From the NCBI RefSeq assembly GCF_002849715.1, contig NZ_CP018863.1:372001-436000 (forward strand): a DNA stretch of 64,000 nt, written 5' to 3'. The notes under the pieces were generated by a model. It did no database searches. It was not told where the DNA came from and saw only the letters and a program-made list of their open reading frames with translations. The translations under genes were made by a program, and so were the position numbers. Source of the DNA: Arthrobacter crystallopoietes (GTDB lineage Bacteria > Actinomycetota > Actinomycetes > Actinomycetales > Micrococcaceae). Shown one piece after another: positions 1-8,970 of this stretch (positions are counted from its first letter, which is position 1; every line of letters starts with the position of its first letter).

Positions 1-65
1 GAGAGCAGTTATCGCCGGCTGCTGCCGCTGGCTGTTGCCGCCGGGTGCCGCCGACACGGCCGAAT

Positions 66-99
66 GAAGGTCCCCGCGAGATCCGCCGCGGGGACCTTC
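66..99 (+). terminator. Hairpin terminator of an upstream gene outside the window
   Basis: A perfect 13-bp stem (66-78 with 87-99) encloses an 8-nt loop. There is no long U tract. It probably ends a plus-strand gene whose body lies before position 1. One open frame from the left edge stops at 65-67, but too little is visible to name a product. Bases 100-249 hold only the pfkA upstream region. Confidence 0.6.
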
Positions 100-249
100 T
101 GCTGTTCCGGTGTATCGATTTTTTGCCTCTGCAGCAGGCGCATGCAGCGTCAGGGGTGCCCTCGTCAGTGGAGTTGCCTAGAATCGAAGGGAGCCCGACG
201 GTGCGCTCTGGAGACGATCGGCAATTCCCGCGACGAAAGTTGGACCTGA

Positions 250-1278
250 GTGAAAATCGGCATCATGACCAGCGGTGGCGACTGCCCCGGCCTGAACGCG
301 GTGATCCGCGGCGTTGTGCTCAAAGGCATCAAGTCCCATGACCACGAGTTTGTCGGCTTCCTCGATGGCTGGCGGGGCGTCGTCGACGGGGACATTATCG
401 AACTGCCCCGCCAGCGCGTGCGCGGCATTTCCAAACAGGGCGGAACCATCCTCGGTACCTCCCGCACCAATCCCTACGACGGACCCAACGGCGGTCCGGA
501 GAACATTGCGGCCACGCTGGACCGCCTGGATGTGGATGCGCTCATCGCCATCGGCGGGGAAGGGACCTTGGCGGGCGCTCGTGAACTGACGGACGCGGGC
601 CTGCCGATTGTCGGAGTGCCGAAAACCATCGACAATGACCTTGACGCCACGGACTACTCGTTTGGTTTCGATACAGCCGTCCAGATCGCCACCGAGGCCA
701 TCGACCGGCTGCGCACCACCGGTGAATCGCACCACCGGTGCATGATCGCCGAGGTCATGGGCCGCCACGTCGGTTGGATTGCCCTGCACGCCGGGATGGC
801 TTCCGGCGCCCATGCCATCCTCATTCCGGAGCAGAAGGTGAGCACCGCCCAGGTCGCCGAGTGGGTCCGCGAGGCTCACGACCGCGGCCGTGCCCCCTTG
901 GTAGTGGTGGCCGAAGGCTGGGTTCCGGAGGGCGACGCCGAGCCCTGGGCCGAACGCGGCACGGACGCTTCCGGCCGTCCCCGGCTGGGCGGCATCGGTG
1001 AACACCTCGCGCCGGAAATCGAGGCCCTGACCGGCATCGAAACCCGGGCCGCGACCTTGGGCCATATCCAGCGCGGCGGCGTTCCCTCGGCCTATGACCG
1101 CGTCCTGGCCACCCGGCTCGGCATGGCTGCCGTCGACGCCGTTTCGGACAAACGCTGGGGAACCATGGTCTCCCTGCACGGCACCGACGTCGTCGTTGTT
1201 CCGTTCGAAGAGGCGCTCGGAAACCTGAAGACCGTGCCGCAGCACCGCTACGACGAGGCGGCAGTTCTCTTTGGCTGA
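250..1278 (+). CDS. pfkA: 6-phosphofructokinase
   Basis: Phosphorylates fructose 6-phosphate to fructose 1,6-bisphosphate in the cytoplasm (committed step of glycolysis). The 342-residue protein has the usual length. It opens with the nucleotide-binding GGDCPGLNAVIRG motif and contains GGEGTL and then PKTIDND, the catalytic loop with its aspartates. The lysine in PKTIDND, where E. coli PfkA has glycine, is typical of actinobacterial enzymes of the ATP/PPi mixed group, so the phosphoryl donor should not be assumed. The start is GTG at 250. A TAGAAT hexamer at 179-184 is a possible -10 element, giving a leader of roughly 60 nt. The gene is monocistronic, followed after 36 bp by a leaderless acetyltransferase gene. 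Confidence 0.93.
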   Translation: MKIGIMTSGGDCPGLNAVIRGVVLKGIKSHDHEFVGFLDGWRGVVDGDIIELPRQRVRGISKQGGTILGTSRTNPYDGPNGGPENIAATLDRLDVDALIAIGGEGTLAGARELTDAGLPIVGVPKTIDNDLDATDYSFGFDTAVQIATEAIDRLRTTGESHHRCMIAEVMGRHVGWIALHAGMASGAHAILIPEQKVSTAQVAEWVREAHDRGRAPLVVVAEGWVPEGDAEPWAERGTDASGRPRLGGIGEHLAPEIEALTGIETRAATLGHIQRGGVPSAYDRVLATRLGMAAVDAVSDKRWGTMVSLHGTDVVVVPFEEALGNLKTVPQHRYDEAAVLFG

Positions 1279-1301
1279 GCCGGTCAGGAACTGGGTAGAT
1301 G

Positions 1302-1307
1302 TAGGGT
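1302..1307 (+). promoter_or_regulatory. -10 hexamer of a leaderless gene
   Basis: TAGGGT lies 7 nt before ATG 1315, with no Shine-Dalgarno sequence between. This geometry implies an mRNA starting at or next to the A of the start codon, and favours ATG 1315 over GTG 1306. Confidence 0.55.
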
Positions 1308-1314
1308 GGCAAAC

Positions 1315-2025
1315 ATGAAACTGGACTCAGGCACCGCGGATATTGTGATGCTGGCCTGGGCACGCATGCTCGGCTTCGAGGATTCCGCCTTCGCGTCGCC
1401 GTCGGGCCGGTTGACCCGGATAGACAACGACGCCGACACCCTCACCTTTGTGCGGCTGTTCGGCAGATCGGCGCTGGTCGGTCCGGAATGGGCCGTGGAG
1501 GCCGCGGCAGGCCATACCGACGCCGAGCTGGCCGAGTACCAGACGCTGCTCCAGCTGACCAAGGGCCACGGCGGCCACGGCCTGGGCAAGTCCCGGCTGT
1601 ACTTTGCCGATGACCTGCCGATGGTCCAGCCGGACGAGGAAGTCACGGTTTCCACCGCCGTTCAGGACGCCTCCCGGCTGGAGTCGCTGTGCCCGCCGGA
1701 TGACATCCACGAGGTGGCACTCACCGCGATGGACAAGTCCTTTGTCCTGGTCAACGGAACCGAACCCATAGCCGGCTCCGGTTACAAAGAGTGGCAGCAG
1801 ATCCTGGGCCATATCGGGGTGCTGACCGCGCCGAGATACCGCCAGCGCGGGATCGGAACGTTGATCGGGGCCATTGCCGGCCACGAGGCGCTCACGGCCG
1901 GACTCATCCCGCAATGGCGCTGCCACGAAACCAACGAGGCCTCTCGCGCCACCGCGCTGGCACTGGGCTTCATTGAATCCGGCACACAGACGTCTGCCCA
2001 CCTGCAGGCAGGCGGCCAAAGCTAG
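1315..2025 (+). CDS. GNAT family N-acetyltransferase
   Basis: A 236-residue probable acyl-CoA-dependent acetyltransferase; substrate unknown. The C-terminal half carries the GNAT acetyl-CoA site: a beta strand ending GHIGVLTAPRYRQRGIGT, matching the V-x-P-x-x-R-x-x-G-x-G/A motif A. The N-terminal 120 residues are poorly conserved and probably form the substrate-specific part. ATG 1315 is chosen because TAGGGT sits 7 nt upstream, as in other leaderless genes here; a GTG at 1306 would add three residues. It ends 27 bp before the convergent ygfZ, with no clear terminator between. No neighbour suggests a substrate. Confidence 0.75.
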   Translation: MKLDSGTADIVMLAWARMLGFEDSAFASPSGRLTRIDNDADTLTFVRLFGRSALVGPEWAVEAAAGHTDAELAEYQTLLQLTKGHGGHGLGKSRLYFADDLPMVQPDEEVTVSTAVQDASRLESLCPPDDIHEVALTAMDKSFVLVNGTEPIAGSGYKEWQQILGHIGVLTAPRYRQRGIGTLIGAIAGHEALTAGLIPQWRCHETNEASRATALALGFIESGTQTSAHLQAGGQS

Positions 2026-2052
2026 ATCCCGGCCGCCGCCTGCACGGGTGGG

Positions 2053-3138
2053 TCAGCGGGGTCCGCCGCGCAGCAAGCCCTTGGGCCGGCCTACTACCGA
2101 GCCGGCGTCCGGCGCCACGATGACCTCCTGGGCCGCGTCGTAGTGCGAGTCCTCGTCTACCACCAGCAGCTGGGTCTCCGGGTCCACGGAGCGCTTAATC
2201 ACGGCCAGCGCCACCGGGCCCATCTCAAAGTGCAGGGCCGCGGACGTTACCGTCCCGACCTTGCGCTCGCCCAGCCGGACTTCGCTGCCGGCGGCGGGGA
2301 GGGTGTGCTGCGACCCGTCCAGCTGCAGGAAGACGAGGCGCCGCGGCGGGTGGCCCAGGTTGTGCACCCGGGCAATCGTCTCCTGGCCCTTGTAACAGCC
2401 CTTGTCCATGTGCACGGCGGTGCGCATCAGGTCCAGCTCGTGCGGGATCGTCTTTTCGTCGGTCTCGGTCCCGAAACGCGGCCGCCAGGCGGCAATGCGC
2501 AGCGCTTCCACTGCCAGTGAGCCTGCCAGTTCCTTGCCGTCCACCGCCGATTCGAGTTCCGCTGCGGGAACGAGATATTCGAACCAGGTCCGCTCCCGGC
2601 CCGGGTGCTGCGGTTCTTCAATCCTCGTGTAGGCGAAGCCGCCGGCGCCGACCTCGGGCCACGGGTCCTGCCACACCAGCCGCTCCTCAAAGCCGGCAAC
2701 AGCCTTCGCTGCCCCGACAACAGCCCACTGCGCCGAGACGTCCGCGATCTCCACGCGGAGCATGAACTTCATTTTGTTCAGCCACTCGGCCAGGCCCTCG
2801 GCTTCGAAGGCCTCCACGATGAGCCACGTTGTTTCGCCGTCGTCGATCACGCGGGTGTCATATTCAATCCGGCCTTGGACGGTCAACAGCAGGGCTTCGC
2901 TGGATTCACCGGGCTTCAATCCCAGCAGCAGCTGAGAGGACAAGGTGTTGAGCCAGCTCAGGCGGTCGGGCCCGGTAACCGTAACGACACCGCGGTGGGA
3001 CAGATCGGCCAGGGCCTCGCCGCGCGCAAGCAGACGCTGCTCGCGCATTGGGTCCCCGTAGTGGGCGGCAACGCCGGCATCGGGGCCGGTGGCCTCGACG
3101 GCGCCGGGGCGGGACAACAGAGGGCTTTGATAAGTCAT
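2053..3138 (-). CDS. ygfZ: YgfZ/GcvT-like folate-binding protein
   Basis: A tetrahydrofolate-dependent accessory protein that, in E. coli, supports maintenance of certain Fe-S enzymes and tRNA thiolation. The 361-residue product has the GcvT-like fold. Its diagnostic motif KGCYKGQE is intact in MDKGCYKGQETIARVHN, about two thirds along; the conserved cysteine lies there. The family is somewhat shorter in E. coli (about 326 residues); the extra length is at the N terminus (SPLLSRPGAVEATGPDAG), common in actinobacterial members. It is transcribed in the same direction as the nitrobindin-like gene 67 bp upstream, and may share its transcript. In Micrococcaceae the two are, to my recollection, usually neighbours, fitting a shared redox or metal-cofactor theme. 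Confidence 0.88.
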   Translation of the reverse strand: MTYQSPLLSRPGAVEATGPDAGVAAHYGDPMREQRLLARGEALADLSHRGVVTVTGPDRLSWLNTLSSQLLLGLKPGESSEALLLTVQGRIEYDTRVIDDGETTWLIVEAFEAEGLAEWLNKMKFMLRVEIADVSAQWAVVGAAKAVAGFEERLVWQDPWPEVGAGGFAYTRIEEPQHPGRERTWFEYLVPAAELESAVDGKELAGSLAVEALRIAAWRPRFGTETDEKTIPHELDLMRTAVHMDKGCYKGQETIARVHNLGHPPRRLVFLQLDGSQHTLPAAGSEVRLGERKVGTVTSAALHFEMGPVALAVIKRSVDPETQLLVVDEDSHYDAAQEVIVAPDAGSVVGRPKGLLRGGPR

Positions 3139-3205
3139 ACCAGCGTCAACGTCCTAGCGGCTACGGTATTCCCCACGGCGTCGCTGCCAACGGGACAAGG
3201 GATGG

Positions 3206-3808
3206 TCAGGAGACCTTTTTGAGAATCGCCGAGGCATGGGCTTCGAGCTCTTTGCCCTGGGCTGCGGCGACGTCCCAGCGCCAGAACAGGTCCCCGTTGA
3301 CCAGGCCGAAGATCCGGGTTGCGGCATTGTATTCCTTGGCCTGCGAACCGCGCATGACCATGTCCGTGGCCAACTGGATCTGCGGACCCTTGATCTGGCC
3401 GTAGTACAGCTCGGAAATGCCGCCCGGGTGGACGATGGTGGCCGTGATATCAAAGCCGCCGTTGCCGTTGCGGAGTTCTTCGACCTCGTCCGCCGACTTC
3501 AACGCGGGGACAATATCGGCCGGGACCAGGCCGGGTCCGACGTCGGCGTCGTTGAGTTTGCGTTCCAAAGCCCAGAAGCCTGTTTCCACGGTCAGCGGAC
3601 GCAGCTTGGTCCCGTCCTCGTCCGTGAGCCAGCTCTCCGCGGTGTACTGCAGAAACGGCAAGCCATTGTGCTTGAACTTGGCGGACTGGAAGAAATGTTC
3701 CGATCCCTCGTCACCGGCACCAAGCCGCCCCGAGCCCTCCCAGGTACCCAGAAGCCAGGACAACGGAACGATCTCCGGTGTCAGGTCAGTAGGTATTTCC
3801 ATGGCCAT
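3206..3808 (-). CDS. FABP/nitrobindin-like heme-binding beta-barrel protein
   Basis: A 200-residue protein of the DUF1794/THAP4-like family, ten-stranded beta barrels that bind ferric heme and react with nitric oxide or peroxynitrite. The signature is LLGTWEGSGRL near residue 20, the G-x-W-x-G-x-G that opens the barrel. A histidine expected as the proximal heme ligand occurs near the C terminus in the FWRWDV-to-AHAS stretch, but I cannot assign it with certainty. The start is ambiguous between ATG 3808 and ATG 3802 (two in-frame ATGs). It lies 18 bp behind the 37-residue membrane peptide gene and is probably transcribed with it. Confidence 0.82.
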   Translation of the reverse strand: MAMEIPTDLTPEIVPLSWLLGTWEGSGRLGAGDEGSEHFFQSAKFKHNGLPFLQYTAESWLTDEDGTKLRPLTVETGFWALERKLNDADVGPGLVPADIVPALKSADEVEELRNGNGGFDITATIVHPGGISELYYGQIKGPQIQLATDMVMRGSQAKEYNAATRIFGLVNGDLFWRWDVAAAQGKELEAHASAILKKVS

Positions 3809-3826
3809 GGCTTGAAGGGGAAACCT

Positions 3827-3940
3827 TTACTTCTGGCCCTTGAACAGGCGCCAGACCACCAGACCGGCGAACCAGGCCATGGACAGACCCGCGACAACGA
3901 GCAGGCTAATGAAGAAAATCTCAAGTGCTAGATGCGACAT
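3827..3940 (-). CDS. 37-residue single-span membrane peptide
   Basis: A small gene easily missed by automatic calling. Read from ATG 3940 to TAA 3827 it encodes 37 residues: a short polar N terminus (MSHLALE), one long hydrophobic segment (about residues 7-31, rich in F, L, V, A and W), and a basic C terminus (RLFKGQK). This predicts a single transmembrane helix with the basic tail inside. Support for expression is strong: TAGTAT at 3947-3952 stands 6 nt before the ATG and GGAGG also precedes it. It leads directly into the nitrobindin-like gene. Function unknown; I do not recognise a family. Confidence 0.65.
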   Translation of the reverse strand: MSHLALEIFFISLLVVAGLSMAWFAGLVVWRLFKGQK

Positions 3941-3946
3941 GCCTCC

Positions 3947-3952
3947 ATACTA
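3947..3952 (-). promoter_or_regulatory. -10 hexamer of a leaderless gene
   Basis: TAGTAT (minus strand) ends 6 nt before ATG 3940. The intervening GGAGGC could alternatively act as a Shine-Dalgarno, so leaderless initiation is likely but not exclusive. Confidence 0.5.
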
Positions 3953-4031
3953 ACCGGCGGCTGCCGGTGCTGCCGCCGCATTACGCACCGCGCCGTGTGA
4001 CCTCGGTCAACCCGTGTCTTCGGCGCGTGAG

Positions 4032-4784
4032 TCAGCGAAGCAGCAGCTTTTCGAGGAAGTACACCAGCGCTCCGGAGGCCATGATCGGGGCGGATCCGAT
4101 GGCGAGGATGGCCGGGATTTTGTTCGGTCCGCCGTCCGCGAGGACCAGCCGGCGGAAACAGACAATGACCGTGCCGCCGAGCGCGCCCACCACCGCGGCC
4201 GGCAGGAGCGAGATGCTCGAACTCAGCGCGGCACCCAGCGGCGCTGCCAGCGTTGCGAGGACGACGCCGAGCGGCGCCACGAGCCGGTCGGGCCAGGGCA
4301 GCACACACACGCCGATAGCTACCAGCATGCTCACGCCGGTGATCAGCATCATGCCCGAGTTCGCCGAGTTGGCGGCCAGCCGTTCCGCCGCCACCCAGCC
4401 CGCCCCGAGGGTCGCCAGGACCAGGCCGGTGCTCGCCCCGAAGGTGGATTCGAGCCGGTGCGGCTGTCCCGTCCCGCGGACCAGCTGGATCAGGAAGACC
4501 GTCATCACCCCCAGCGCGACCACCACCACGGTCCAGGCCATCGACATGCCGGTAGGCGCCGCCGCGGCGAGCAGGACAGCGGCAATGCCGCCCACCGAGA
4601 TGACGGTAGCCAGCGTCTTCTTGGCCGGCACGCCGAGCAGTTGCGGCCAGCCGATGCCGACCAGCAGGACTCCTACGCAGGCGATCACGACAACAGCCGT
4701 CTGCGACCAATAGGAGGCACCCACCAGGGCACACAACACTGCGGCTGAAGCGACCGCCACCATCCAGATTCTCACCCTTGTCAT
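4032..4784 (-). CDS. Polytopic membrane protein, possibly a permease
   Basis: A 250-residue integral membrane protein with about seven or eight hydrophobic segments spread over its length, beginning at residue 6 (WMVAVASAAVLCALVGAS). Short charged loops (for example LVRGTGQPHRLE and CFRRLVLADGG) separate the helices. No transporter signature or catalytic motif is recognisable, so permease is only a structural guess. ATG 4784 follows GGCAGG, a weak ribosome-binding site. The gene is divergent from glnR, sharing about 157 bp of upstream DNA with it. The role is unknown; position next to glnR does not by itself show a link to nitrogen. Confidence 0.65.
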   Translation of the reverse strand: MTRVRIWMVAVASAAVLCALVGASYWSQTAVVVIACVGVLLVGIGWPQLLGVPAKKTLATVISVGGIAAVLLAAAAPTGMSMAWTVVVVALGVMTVFLIQLVRGTGQPHRLESTFGASTGLVLATLGAGWVAAERLAANSANSGMMLITGVSMLVAIGVCVLPWPDRLVAPLGVVLATLAAPLGAALSSSISLLPAAVVGALGGTVIVCFRRLVLADGGPNKIPAILAIGSAPIMASGALVYFLEKLLLR

Positions 4785-4941
4785 CCTGCCTTATCTCAAG
4801 AATCCGTGCGAGAACTCGGTGACGCGGGCCACCGCGGCGTTATACTAGTGCGCAACCGTCCGGCAACTCCCACGGTCACAAGCAGGTATCTGCCGGGCGT
4901 TCGCCCGATGGTGTGCGCCTAAATGATCCCTGGAGGAAAAT

Positions 4942-5652
4942 ATGCCGCACATTCTGCTCTTGACCAATGCCCCAGGCCCTTCCATTGGCGTCCTCCCTGC
5001 CCTCGAGCTGCTCAACCACAAGGTGCACGTCCTCCCCGCGGAACCGACCGCACTGCTGGAGACCGACCCCTCCGACGTGGTGATGGTCGATGCCCGTAAG
5101 GATCTGGTGGGTGCCCGGTCCTTGACCCAGCTGCTCAAAACCACGGGCCTGGCGGCACCCCTGATGCTGATCCTGACCGAAGGCGGTATGGCCGCCGTCT
5201 CGGCGAACTGGCTCGCGGACGACGTTCTGCTCGACAGCGCGGGCCCGGCCGAGGTGGAGGCGCGGCTGCGGCTGGTCATCGCCCGGGCCAACCAGCACGA
5301 TGAGGAGGCCAACAGCGAAATCCATGCCTCCGGCGTCGTTATTGATGAAGCCAGCTATACAGCTCGCGTGGGCGGGACGCCGCTGAACCTGACCTACAAA
5401 GAGTTCGAGCTGCTCAAGTACCTGGCCCAGCACCCGGGCCGGGTGTTCACCCGCGACCAGCTGCTCCATGAGGTCTGGGGGTATGACTATTACGGCGGCA
5501 CCCGCACCGTGGATGTGCACGTACGGCGGCTGCGGGCCAAGCTCGGCTCGGACCATGAGCAGCTCATCGGAACCGTGCGCAACGTGGGCTACCGGTTCAC
5601 GCTGGCACGCAACCCCGAGGCCAACGCCGCGGACCTGGAGCAATCCGCGTAA
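4942..5652 (+). CDS. glnR: GlnR-type nitrogen response regulator
   Basis: An orphan OmpR-family regulator that in Streptomyces and mycobacteria activates glutamine synthetase, ammonium transport and other nitrogen genes. The 236-residue product has a receiver-like domain (residues 1-120) and a winged-helix DNA-binding domain (about 130-225, ending [10 protein letters not shown]). The start [13 protein letters not shown] and [11 protein letters not shown] resemble Streptomyces GlnR closely. The receiver keeps the aspartate in [10 protein letters not shown], but as in known GlnR proteins the phosphorylation pocket is incomplete and no sensor kinase is adjacent. GGAGG at 4932-4936 precedes ATG 4942 well. 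Lying 42 bp upstream of mshD matches the M. tuberculosis order Rv0818-Rv0819, which supports the assignment. Confidence 0.9.
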   Translation: MPHILLLTNAPGPSIGVLPALELLNHKVHVLPAEPTALLETDPSDVVMVDARKDLVGARSLTQLLKTTGLAAPLMLILTEGGMAAVSANWLADDVLLDSAGPAEVEARLRLVIARANQHDEEANSEIHASGVVIDEASYTARVGGTPLNLTYKEFELLKYLAQHPGRVFTRDQLLHEVWGYDYYGGTRTVDVHVRRLRAKLGSDHEQLIGTVRNVGYRFTLARNPEANAADLEQSA

Positions 5653-5682
5653 AGGTTCCTCCCGCCGCAGCGGTACGCGGGT

Positions 5683-5688
5683 TACGCT
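5683..5688 (+). promoter_or_regulatory. -10 hexamer for leaderless mshD
   Basis: TACGCT ends 6 nt before ATG 5695 with no Shine-Dalgarno. It implies that mshD has its own promoter despite following glnR by only 42 bp. Confidence 0.55.
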
Positions 5689-5694
5689 GAAGGC

Positions 5695-6672
5695 ATGAGT
5701 GCACAGACTTCTGCTGAATGGCCCGTGTTGAGCATCAAGGGCTCGCCGGATCCGGAGGTGCTCGGCGACATCCGTGCGCTGACCGACGCTGCCTCGGAGG
5801 CGGACGGCAACCCGCCGCTGTCGGAACAGACCTGGGTCAACCTGAAATCCGTCGACCCGGACAATCTGCTGGTGCTCGCCTCCTATGCCGGCGAGGAACG
5901 CTCCGATCCGTCCACCGCCACCTCGCTGGCCGGCGTCGCCGTCGTTAATCTGCCGGCGCATGGCGAGTCCAACGGAGTCCTGGAGCTGGTGGTGCACCCG
6001 ACCTACCGCAACCAGGGCGTGGGCACCGGGCTGGTCGCCGCGCTGCAGGAACACACGGACCTGCCTGCGCTCAAGGCCTGGTCCCACGGCGACCACGAGG
6101 GAGCCGCCAAGCTGGCCGGCCGGTTCGGTTTCGCCCCGGTGCGCGAACTCTGGCGGATGCGGCTGACCCACGCCCCGCAGCTGCCCGACGTCGTGCTTCC
6201 GGACGGGGTGTCGATCCGCGCCTTCGTTCCCGGCAAGGATGAGCAGGCCTGGCTGGCAGCCAACGCCGCGGCGTTTGCGTACCACCCGGAGCAGGGCTCC
6301 ACCACGCTCGCGGATCTGCAGGCACGGATGGCGGAAGACTGGTTTGATCCCGCGGGTTTCCTGCTCGCGGTGCGGAACAACGACGACGCCCTGCTGGGCT
6401 TCCACTGGACCAAGGTGCATCCGCGCACGGGCACGCATCCGTCCATCGGCGAGGTGTACGTGGTCGGAGTCACCCCCGAGGCGCAGGGCACCGGACTGGG
6501 CAAGGCGCTGACCATTGCCGGCATGAAGCATCTGCACGAACAGGGGCAGCAGGCGATCATGCTGTACGTGGATGCGGACAACGAGGCTGCGGTCGCGCTC
6601 TACCGCAAACTCGGCTTCACCCGCTGGGATACTGACGTCATGTACGGACCGGCCGGGACCGAGGGTAGCTGA
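5695..6672 (+). CDS. mshD: Mycothiol synthase
   Basis: Acetylates Cys-GlcN-Ins, the last step in making mycothiol, the main low-molecular-weight thiol of actinobacteria. The 325-residue protein has the family's usual length and its two tandem GNAT domains. The N-terminal acetyl-CoA motif is ELVVHPTYRNQGVGTGL (about residues 82-98) and the C-terminal one is VYVVGVTPEAQGTGLGKAL (about 254-272). In the M. tuberculosis enzyme the C-terminal domain is catalytic. It ends ALYRKLGFTRWDTDVMY, typical of MshD. A TACGCT hexamer 6 nt upstream suggests leaderless translation. The glnR-mshD order is conserved with M. tuberculosis. Confidence 0.92.
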   Translation: MSAQTSAEWPVLSIKGSPDPEVLGDIRALTDAASEADGNPPLSEQTWVNLKSVDPDNLLVLASYAGEERSDPSTATSLAGVAVVNLPAHGESNGVLELVVHPTYRNQGVGTGLVAALQEHTDLPALKAWSHGDHEGAAKLAGRFGFAPVRELWRMRLTHAPQLPDVVLPDGVSIRAFVPGKDEQAWLAANAAAFAYHPEQGSTTLADLQARMAEDWFDPAGFLLAVRNNDDALLGFHWTKVHPRTGTHPSIGEVYVVGVTPEAQGTGLGKALTIAGMKHLHEQGQQAIMLYVDADNEAAVALYRKLGFTRWDTDVMYGPAGTEGS

Positions 6673-6744
6673 AAAGCGGTTAATGTTGTAGGTACTGCTG
6701 CCCCACACAATGAGGGCTCCCCCAGCAACAGCACAGGAGACGCC

Positions 6745-8970
6745 ATGGCCACTGAATCGGTAACCCCGGCCCCGGTACGGTTCGGATCCTCGGAAGTGGC
6801 ACCGGCCCGCGCCACACAGGACCGCATTGACATCCCGGAATTCGCGCCCTCGCTCCTGCCCGACGGCAACTTCAGCCTGGACGACCGGTTCCTGGACCGC
6901 GAAATGAGTTGGCTGGACTTCAACGCCCGGGTGCTCGAACTGGCCGAAGATCCGGACCTGTTCCTGCTAGAGAGAGTGAATTTCCTCTCCATCTTCGCCT
7001 CCAATCTGGACGAGTTCTTCATGGTCCGCGTGGCCGGTTTGAAGCGGCGCATCGCGGCCGGTCTGGCCGTGCCGTCCGCTGCCGGGCTCAGCCCGATCGA
7101 GCAGCTGGAACAGATCATGGTGGAGGCCCACAAGCTGCAGGTCCGCCACGCCCGGATCTTCGCGGAGATCATCAGGCCGGAACTGGCCTACGAGCACATC
7201 TACATGGTCCGGTGGGAAGAACTCACCGACGGCGAGCGCGACTGGCTGACGAAGATGTTCCGGGAAAAGGTGTTCCCGATCCTGACCCCGCTGGCGGTGG
7301 ACCCTGCCCACCCGTTCCCCTACATTTCGGGACTGTCCCTGAACCTGGCCGTGGTGGTCCGGAACCCGGTCAGCGAAAAGGAACTCTTTGCCCGCGTCAA
7401 GGTTCCCGACCAGCTGCCGCGCATGATCTCGCTGGACGGTCCCCGCGCCGGCTCGATACCGGGGCGGACGGCCCGCTTCATTCCGCTTGAAGACGTCATC
7501 GCCCAGCACCTGGATCTGCTGTTCCAGGGCATGGAGATCCTGGAACACCACAGCTTCCGCGTGACCCGCAACGAAGACCTCGAAGTGGAAGAGGACGACG
7601 CCGAAAACCTTCTCCAGGCGCTGGAGAAGGAACTGTTGCGCCGCCGTTTCGGGCCACCGGTCAGGCTCGAAGTCACCACGGACATCAACCCGAGCATCCG
7701 CGAACTGCTGGTGCGCGAGCTCGGCGTGGAGGAGTCCGAGGTCTATGCATTGCCGACGCCGCTGGACCTCCGGGGCCTGAGCGTCATCTCCAACATCGAC
7801 CGCAATGACCTGCACTACCCGAAGCAGCTGGCGCATACCAGCCGCCACTTGAACGAAAGCGAAACGTCCAAGGCAGCCAACGTCTTTGCCGCCATGCGCC
7901 GCCGGGACATTCTGCTGCACCACCCGTACGATTCCTTCTCCACCTCGGTGCAGGCCTTCCTGGAACAGGCGGCATCGGATCCCAAGGTCCAGGCCATCAA
8001 GCAGACGCTCTACCGGACCTCCGGCGACTCCCCCATCGTCGATGCGCTGATCGATGCCGCTGAGGCCGGCAAGCAGGTCCTGGCACTGGTCGAAATCAAG
8101 GCCCGTTTCGACGAGCAGGCCAACATCGACTGGGCCCGCAAGCTCGAGCAGTCAGGTGTGCACGTGGTGTACGGCATTGTCGGGCTCAAGACGCATTGCA
8201 AGCTCTCGCTGGTGGTGCGCCAGGAAGGCGACCGACTGCGCCGCTACAGCCATATCGGCACCGGCAACTACCACCCCCGCACCGCCCGCTACTATGAGGA
8301 CCTGGGTCTGCTGACCTCCAGCGACCAGGTGGGCGAGGACCTGTCCAAGCTGTTCAACCAGCTCTCCGGCTACGCACCCAAGTCCACGTTCAAACGCCTG
8401 CTGGTGGCACCCCGGTCAGTGCGCAGCGGACTCATAGACCGGATCGAGAAGGAAATCACCAACCGCAAGGCCGGTCTGCCGGCCCGCGTGGTCATCAAGG
8501 TCAACTCGATGGTGGACGAAGCAATCATCGACGCCCTGTACCGCGCTTCCCAGGCGGGCGTGCAGGTGGATGTCATAGTCCGCGGCATCTGCGCCGTCCG
8601 GCCCGGTGTGCCGGGCCTGAGCGAGAACATCCGGGTCCGCTCCATTTTGGGACGGTTCCTGGAGCACTCACGCGTGTTCGCGTTCGCCAACGGCGGCGAT
8701 CCGGTGGTGTACATCGGGTCGGCGGACATGATGCACCGGAACCTGGACCGCCGGGTGGAAGCGCTGGTGCAGCTCAGTTCGCGTGAAGACGTCGCCGATC
8801 TGGTGGCCTTAATGGACCGGTACATGGACCCGGGCACGGCGAGCTGGCACCTGGACAATCAAGGCAGGTGGACCCGGCACCACAAGGACGCCGAGGGCAA
8901 TCCGCTCAGCGACGTGCAGTCATGGTTGCTGGCTTCGCGCGCGCGCCAACGTGCAGTGACGCGCCGGTGA
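6745..8970 (+). CDS. ppk: Polyphosphate kinase 1
   Basis: Makes long-chain polyphosphate reversibly from ATP. The 741-residue protein shows the PPK1 layout: N-terminal four-helix region ([20 protein letters not shown], about residues 45-65), head domain, and two phospholipase-D-like catalytic domains. The first contains the [20 protein letters not shown] signature, and the conserved catalytic histidines lie in [12 protein letters not shown] and the HIGTGNYH region. GGAGA about 6 nt before ATG 6745 is a fair ribosome-binding site. The stop TGA overlaps the start of the following NUDIX gene by one base (TGATG), so the two are coupled. The same pairing is known in mycobacteria and streptomycetes. 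Confidence 0.95.
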   Translation: MATESVTPAPVRFGSSEVAPARATQDRIDIPEFAPSLLPDGNFSLDDRFLDREMSWLDFNARVLELAEDPDLFLLERVNFLSIFASNLDEFFMVRVAGLKRRIAAGLAVPSAAGLSPIEQLEQIMVEAHKLQVRHARIFAEIIRPELAYEHIYMVRWEELTDGERDWLTKMFREKVFPILTPLAVDPAHPFPYISGLSLNLAVVVRNPVSEKELFARVKVPDQLPRMISLDGPRAGSIPGRTARFIPLEDVIAQHLDLLFQGMEILEHHSFRVTRNEDLEVEEDDAENLLQALEKELLRRRFGPPVRLEVTTDINPSIRELLVRELGVEESEVYALPTPLDLRGLSVISNIDRNDLHYPKQLAHTSRHLNESETSKAANVFAAMRRRDILLHHPYDSFSTSVQAFLEQAASDPKVQAIKQTLYRTSGDSPIVDALIDAAEAGKQVLALVEIKARFDEQANIDWARKLEQSGVHVVYGIVGLKTHCKLSLVVRQEGDRLRRYSHIGTGNYHPRTARYYEDLGLLTSSDQVGEDLSKLFNQLSGYAPKSTFKRLLVAPRSVRSGLIDRIEKEITNRKAGLPARVVIKVNSMVDEAIIDALYRASQAGVQVDVIVRGICAVRPGVPGLSENIRVRSILGRFLEHSRVFAFANGGDPVVYIGSADMMHRNLDRRVEALVQLSSREDVADLVALMDRYMDPGTASWHLDNQGRWTRHHKDAEGNPLSDVQSWLLASRARQRAVTRR

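Noticed and set aside
178..1245. Long minus-strand frame across pfkA
   Set aside because: It is the antisense shadow of an unmistakable phosphofructokinase and has no recognisable motif.
4876..6708. 610-residue minus-strand frame across glnR-mshD
   Set aside because: It is the shadow of two well-recognised plus-strand genes; the sequence is low-complexity His/Gly/Arg-rich.
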